From Anastatus disparis (lineage: Eukaryota; Arthropoda; Insecta; Hymenoptera; Eupelmidae): a DNA stretch of 64,000 nt. Location: NCBI GenBank assembly GCA_017163975.1, contig JAFFSR010000352.1, positions 124,001 to 188,000 on the forward strand. Reading direction: 5' to 3'. Numbering within the stretch: the stretch's first letter is position 1; the number at the start of each line of letters is the position of its first letter. A program made the position numbers and the translations under genes. The notes beneath the pieces were generated by a model. That model was not told where the DNA came from. It ran no database searches and saw nothing but the letters and a program-made list of their open reading frames with translations. Below are positions 60,751 through 64,000 of the stretch, piece by piece.

Positions 60751-61130
60751 ACGAATCGCAAAAAACCGTATTTTTTATTGTTTTTTCTTACTTTACTTTT
60801 TTCTACATACAGCTATGACTGAAAAATTTTTTTGAGACCATCTTTTACACTTTTTCTATTGCCGTAAGTTAAAATAATATCTTATAGAGTGATTTTCGAG
60901 CCAAGAAAAATTTTTTTCCGAATTGTTGCTCTTGAAATATTAAAAAATTTTATTCATTCGGGTTTATTCTCGTGTATTTTGAGGTTAAAAGTACTTTATA
61001 ATTTTTTTTTATTCAAACAACCAACATAACTCTAAAGTAGGCTTGAAGATCTTCAATTTCCTTTTTTATAAAAGTTTCTAGGTGCTTCTGATACTGAGAT
61101 ATGGCCATTTGAATTTGATAGGAAATTCGT
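60751..61130. repeat. Downstream part of dispersed repeat (shared with about 25545-25750)
   Basis: Conserved block: tttataaaagtttctaggtg then cttctgatactgagatatgg (61066-61105). The remainder is diverged. No gene. Confidence 0.55.
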
Positions 61131-61356
61131 GAGTATGCAATTGACTATCAACTCCTTCTGATCAAAAATTCAGTTTCAAAGCACATAGAAACGGTCTAAG
61201 TAAAGCAGAATGAAGGTCTTAATTTCAACAAAAAAGTGGCGCACAGGTGTCTTTCGCACAGTCAGAGTTATGAAATTAGTAAATACCCATATAGAAATAA
61301 TTTTTGTAAATATCTGTAAATATCTGTAAATATCTCTAAATGACTGTAAATAATTG

Positions 61357-61677
61357 GTCATGAGCAGTGATCTATCTGCCCCTAGCGGATTTTCCTTAGA
61401 ATTAAAAAGCAAGAAAAAATGTAGGTTTAAATTAAGTGCAATTTACGATTTAATTAAATTTTTTCATTTTTTAGTTATTTTAATAATTGTTAATGATAAA
61501 CTATTTCTTTTTAAATATAATCTCTTATTTTTTTTTAATAGCAATTAGAATTAGAATTATTTTTGTTAAATGTATTGGAAAGTTCAAACTGTTTTCACGA
61601 ATTTAAACTGATGTATTTTTCTTGCTTTTTAGTTCGAACAAAAATCCACTAGGGGCAGATCGATCACTGCCCATGAC
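61357..61677. mobile_element. Inverted-repeat element of about 320 bp
   Basis: Left end GTCATGAGCAGTGATCTATC then TGCCCCTAGCGGATTTT; the right end is the complement of GTCATGGGCAGTGATCGATC then TGCCCCTAGTGGATTTT. The arms extend inward through ctaaaaagcaagaaaaat. AATT lies near each edge, but a target duplication cannot be fixed. The left flank carries tgtaaatatc repeats (61308-61350). Confidence 0.75.
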
Positions 61678-61679
61678 GA

Positions 61680-62750
61680 ATTAATAAAAAGTATTGAGAC
61701 TGAAACATTAATAAAAGTTATTTACACTTATTTATTATTATTTACAATTATTTATTGTTATTTAGTTATTTACGATTACTAACTGATTTTAAAAGTTATT
61801 TACTATTATTTACAAACACTTACAGTTACTTACTCTTAATTACTACTATTTACTATTATTTAAAATTTTCAAAATTTTTAGGTAAGAAAATAGTTTATTG
61901 TTATTTATAATTATTTACGACAATTTACAGTTATTAATAGTTATTTAATTTCGTTGTCTTAGATAATTTTACGAAACGCATGTACACTTACCGTTAAATG
62001 ATTTTTTCTGAAGGTGTACCTAAAATGACAACGTCGCATATTTAATCTATGGCATAAGCGAACTATGAATTATACATCGAGTTTCGAATCATCAATCTTT
62101 GCAACTTCGTCAATTGCACTCTTTTGGCAAAACAGCATCACAATTTTTTAATTATCCTGTCAAATTTATAATTATATAAAAAATATGAATTAAAACTAAA
62201 TTTTAATTTGAATTATGCTGTGAAATATATAATAGCATAAAATAAATGAATTGAAAATAAATTTTAATAATTATAAATAATTATAAAATTAAAAAATAAA
62301 GCAAAATTTGTTTTTTATTTAGAACTTTAAATAATATAACATCAAACTTTTATAATTTTTTATTATTAAAACTTTTGAGAAAATTTATGATTTTTTAAAA
62401 AATAATTAACTACATTAATTTCAATACAATTTAAATTTCTAATTGAAATACATAAACTATGTTTTAATACAAATTTTTATTTATTAAATATATAAATATG
62501 CATATATCTGAAAGAAAAATGATCTACAAATTTCATGCTTTAATAAACTTCTAATTTTTCTATTATGAATTATTATACTAATTTTAATAAAGTTAGTATG
62601 ACATAATGAGTGCCTTCTAAATATAATAGTTGACAGAACCATTGCTTTTAACATTTACATAATTTTATTCAATTATTTTTAATAAAATTTTACATAAATT
62701 AATGATTCATAAAATTATTATTATAATTAATCAATTATGAATCAGAGTTA
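61680..62750. other. AT-rich stretch with ttatttacag-like motifs
   Basis: 61700-61930 is rich in ttatttacagttattta-type motifs also present in the dispersed repeat at 24400-24600 and 47640-47800. The rest is AT-rich without recognisable features. Confidence 0.5.
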
Positions 62751-62754
62751 TGTA

Positions 62755-64000
62755 TACGGGCTCCATTAATAGCTATTTTAACATCAGCATCAAATCCCAG
62801 ATCAACTTCAGTATCTGCAACTTATCGAGGAGTTGATAAACTGAGAAGCAAGGAAACTGTAACTTCTTCGCTTGCAAACAGTTGAAGCAAGACATGCATC
62901 TCATTTTTTTCTGAACGAATACTTATTAATTAACTACTCAGTAAATAAATGGACTCGTTCCAGTATGCTTCTGGTTAAATATCCTATCTTGTATCCGCAA
63001 GGATATAAATTTTTACTGGATATAAATTTGACCCCTGAATTGTAAACTTTAAACTTCTTGACAAGTGTTTGTTATTCCAGTATTCCAATATTTACATCTC
63101 TTCAATATAACCAATACAGCATCCATGGTTCTTTTAATGGCAAATAAAGGAATTTTACTTTATTTAACTCAGTTGGTAGCTTGCACCTGCTATCTAATCT
63201 TAGCGGCTTCAACATTAAAAATGATCCCAAAACATAATTTATTTTTGAATATTAATTTTTCAACTATTACAAATATTATACTTTTAGACATGATTCAATT
63301 AAAAAAAAGACATGATCCACTAGTCATATGCTTTATAACACTTGAGAATGTTTGATTAAATTTGTCATATTTTTGAATAATAATTATATTAGATTACATA
63401 CAATTAACATGACATAATGTGTGTTTTCTATGAATACTTGTTTACGTAATCAAAGCTTTTTATGATTCCATAATTTATTAACCCATCGTCTCCAATCAAA
63501 TTTGAAATTAATTTCTTACTTATTGAATTTTTATTTTTATTTATTTATTGTGAATCCATAAAAGCTATTGGTATGAAATTCCATACTTACAATTATAAAT
63601 TAGTCGAGGAGTTGATAAACTGTAAAACAAGGAAACTACAGCTTCTTCGCTTGCAAACAGTTGAAGCAAGGCATGCACCTCATTTCTTTCTACAGGAATG
63701 CTTATTAATTAACTGCTGAGTAAATGAATGGACTCGTTCCAGTATGCTTTTGTTTAAATATCCTATCTTGCATCCGGAAGGATATAAATTTTTACTGGAT
63801 ACAAATTTGACTGAACAAGGAAGAATTTATACTTTAAATTTTTTGACGAGTGTTTGTTATTCCAATATTCCAATATTTACATCTCTTCGATATAACCAAT
63901 ACAGCATCCATGGTTCTGTTAATGGCAAATAAAGGAATTTTACTCTATTTTACTCTGTTGGTAGCTTGCACCTGCTATCTAATCTTAGCGGCTTCAACAT
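62755..64000. repeat. Direct duplication of at least 400 bp at the window end (offset about 779 bp)
   Basis: cgaggagttgataaact and the following roughly 400 bp at 62826-63220 recur at 63605-64000 with about 90% identity by eye (ttaaatatcctatcttg, ggatataaatttttactgga, caatacagcatccatggttc, gcacctgctatctaatctta). Copy 2 keeps a longer frame (63744-63932) where copy 1 has a stop; a plausible joint reading includes EARHAPHFFLQECLLIN, FKYPILHPEGYKFLLDT and YNQYSIHG. I do not recognise the family. It may be a decayed mobile-element gene. The second copy is cut by the window edge. Confidence 0.75.

Overview
This is a eukaryotic, very AT-rich, low-gene-density window. It looks like an insect genome. 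A parasitoid hymenopteran is my guess, but only at low confidence. The evidence for an animal genome is one spliced exon of a CCR4-NOT deadenylase (CNOT6/twin), animal-type non-LTR retrotransposons with a PHD-finger ORF1, degenerate Ty3/gypsy, Helitron, hAT-like and Harbinger-like elements, a tRNA-derived SINE, and long (TA)n and (CA)n arrays. No bacterial operon, CRISPR array or rRNA was seen. Almost every long open frame belongs to a mobile element or to a codon-periodic satellite.

Layout. 1-2661: CA-rich higher-order minisatellite with a palindromic element inside it. 2662-3475: 5'-truncated non-LTR RT on the minus strand. 4.3-6.8 kb: three palindromic or MITE elements. 8602-8914: the CNOT6 exon, the only host coding sequence recognised. 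10.4-11.6 kb: decayed transposon-associated ORF on the minus strand. 12.2-17.8 kb: palindromic MITEs flanking a gypsy remnant that is joined directly to a minus-strand Helitron fragment. 17.85-23.7 kb: composite transposon with about 0.3-kb terminal inverted repeats (TIRs) and three copies of one transposase-like gene, two of them an almost exact 1,432-bp tandem duplication. 24.6-25.75 kb: SINE and (TA)n-linked repeats. 28.2-29.6 kb: decayed transposase-like gene running into an 8.1-kb giant palindrome (29586-37685), whose arms carry tandem repeats of about 335 bp. 37.7-45.1 kb: three successive minisatellite fields. 45.1-47.1 kb: Helitron helicase remnant broken by a MITE. 48.3-55.4 kb: near-full-length non-LTR retrotransposon broken by two MITEs and several stops. 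56.9-58.9 kb: a second, 5'-truncated copy with a largely intact RT. 58.9-64 kb: Helitron-like end, (TA)n-linked units, a small inverted repeat, and a duplicated segment at the window end.

The most notable structure is the density of long palindromes: about twelve elements from 240 bp to 8.1 kb. Several have exact target-site duplications (TSDs) readable by eye: TWA for two Tourist/Harbinger-like families, TA for three elements, and 8 bp for one hAT-like MITE. In at least four cases the interrupted host sequence can be read across the insertion (Helitron helicase, retrotransposon ORF1, retrotransposon 3' UTR, one arm of the giant palindrome). Transcripts through these loci would fold into long double-stranded RNA. 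Whether any of them feeds a small-RNA pathway cannot be told from sequence. Family names rest on motif recognition by eye; no database search was run.
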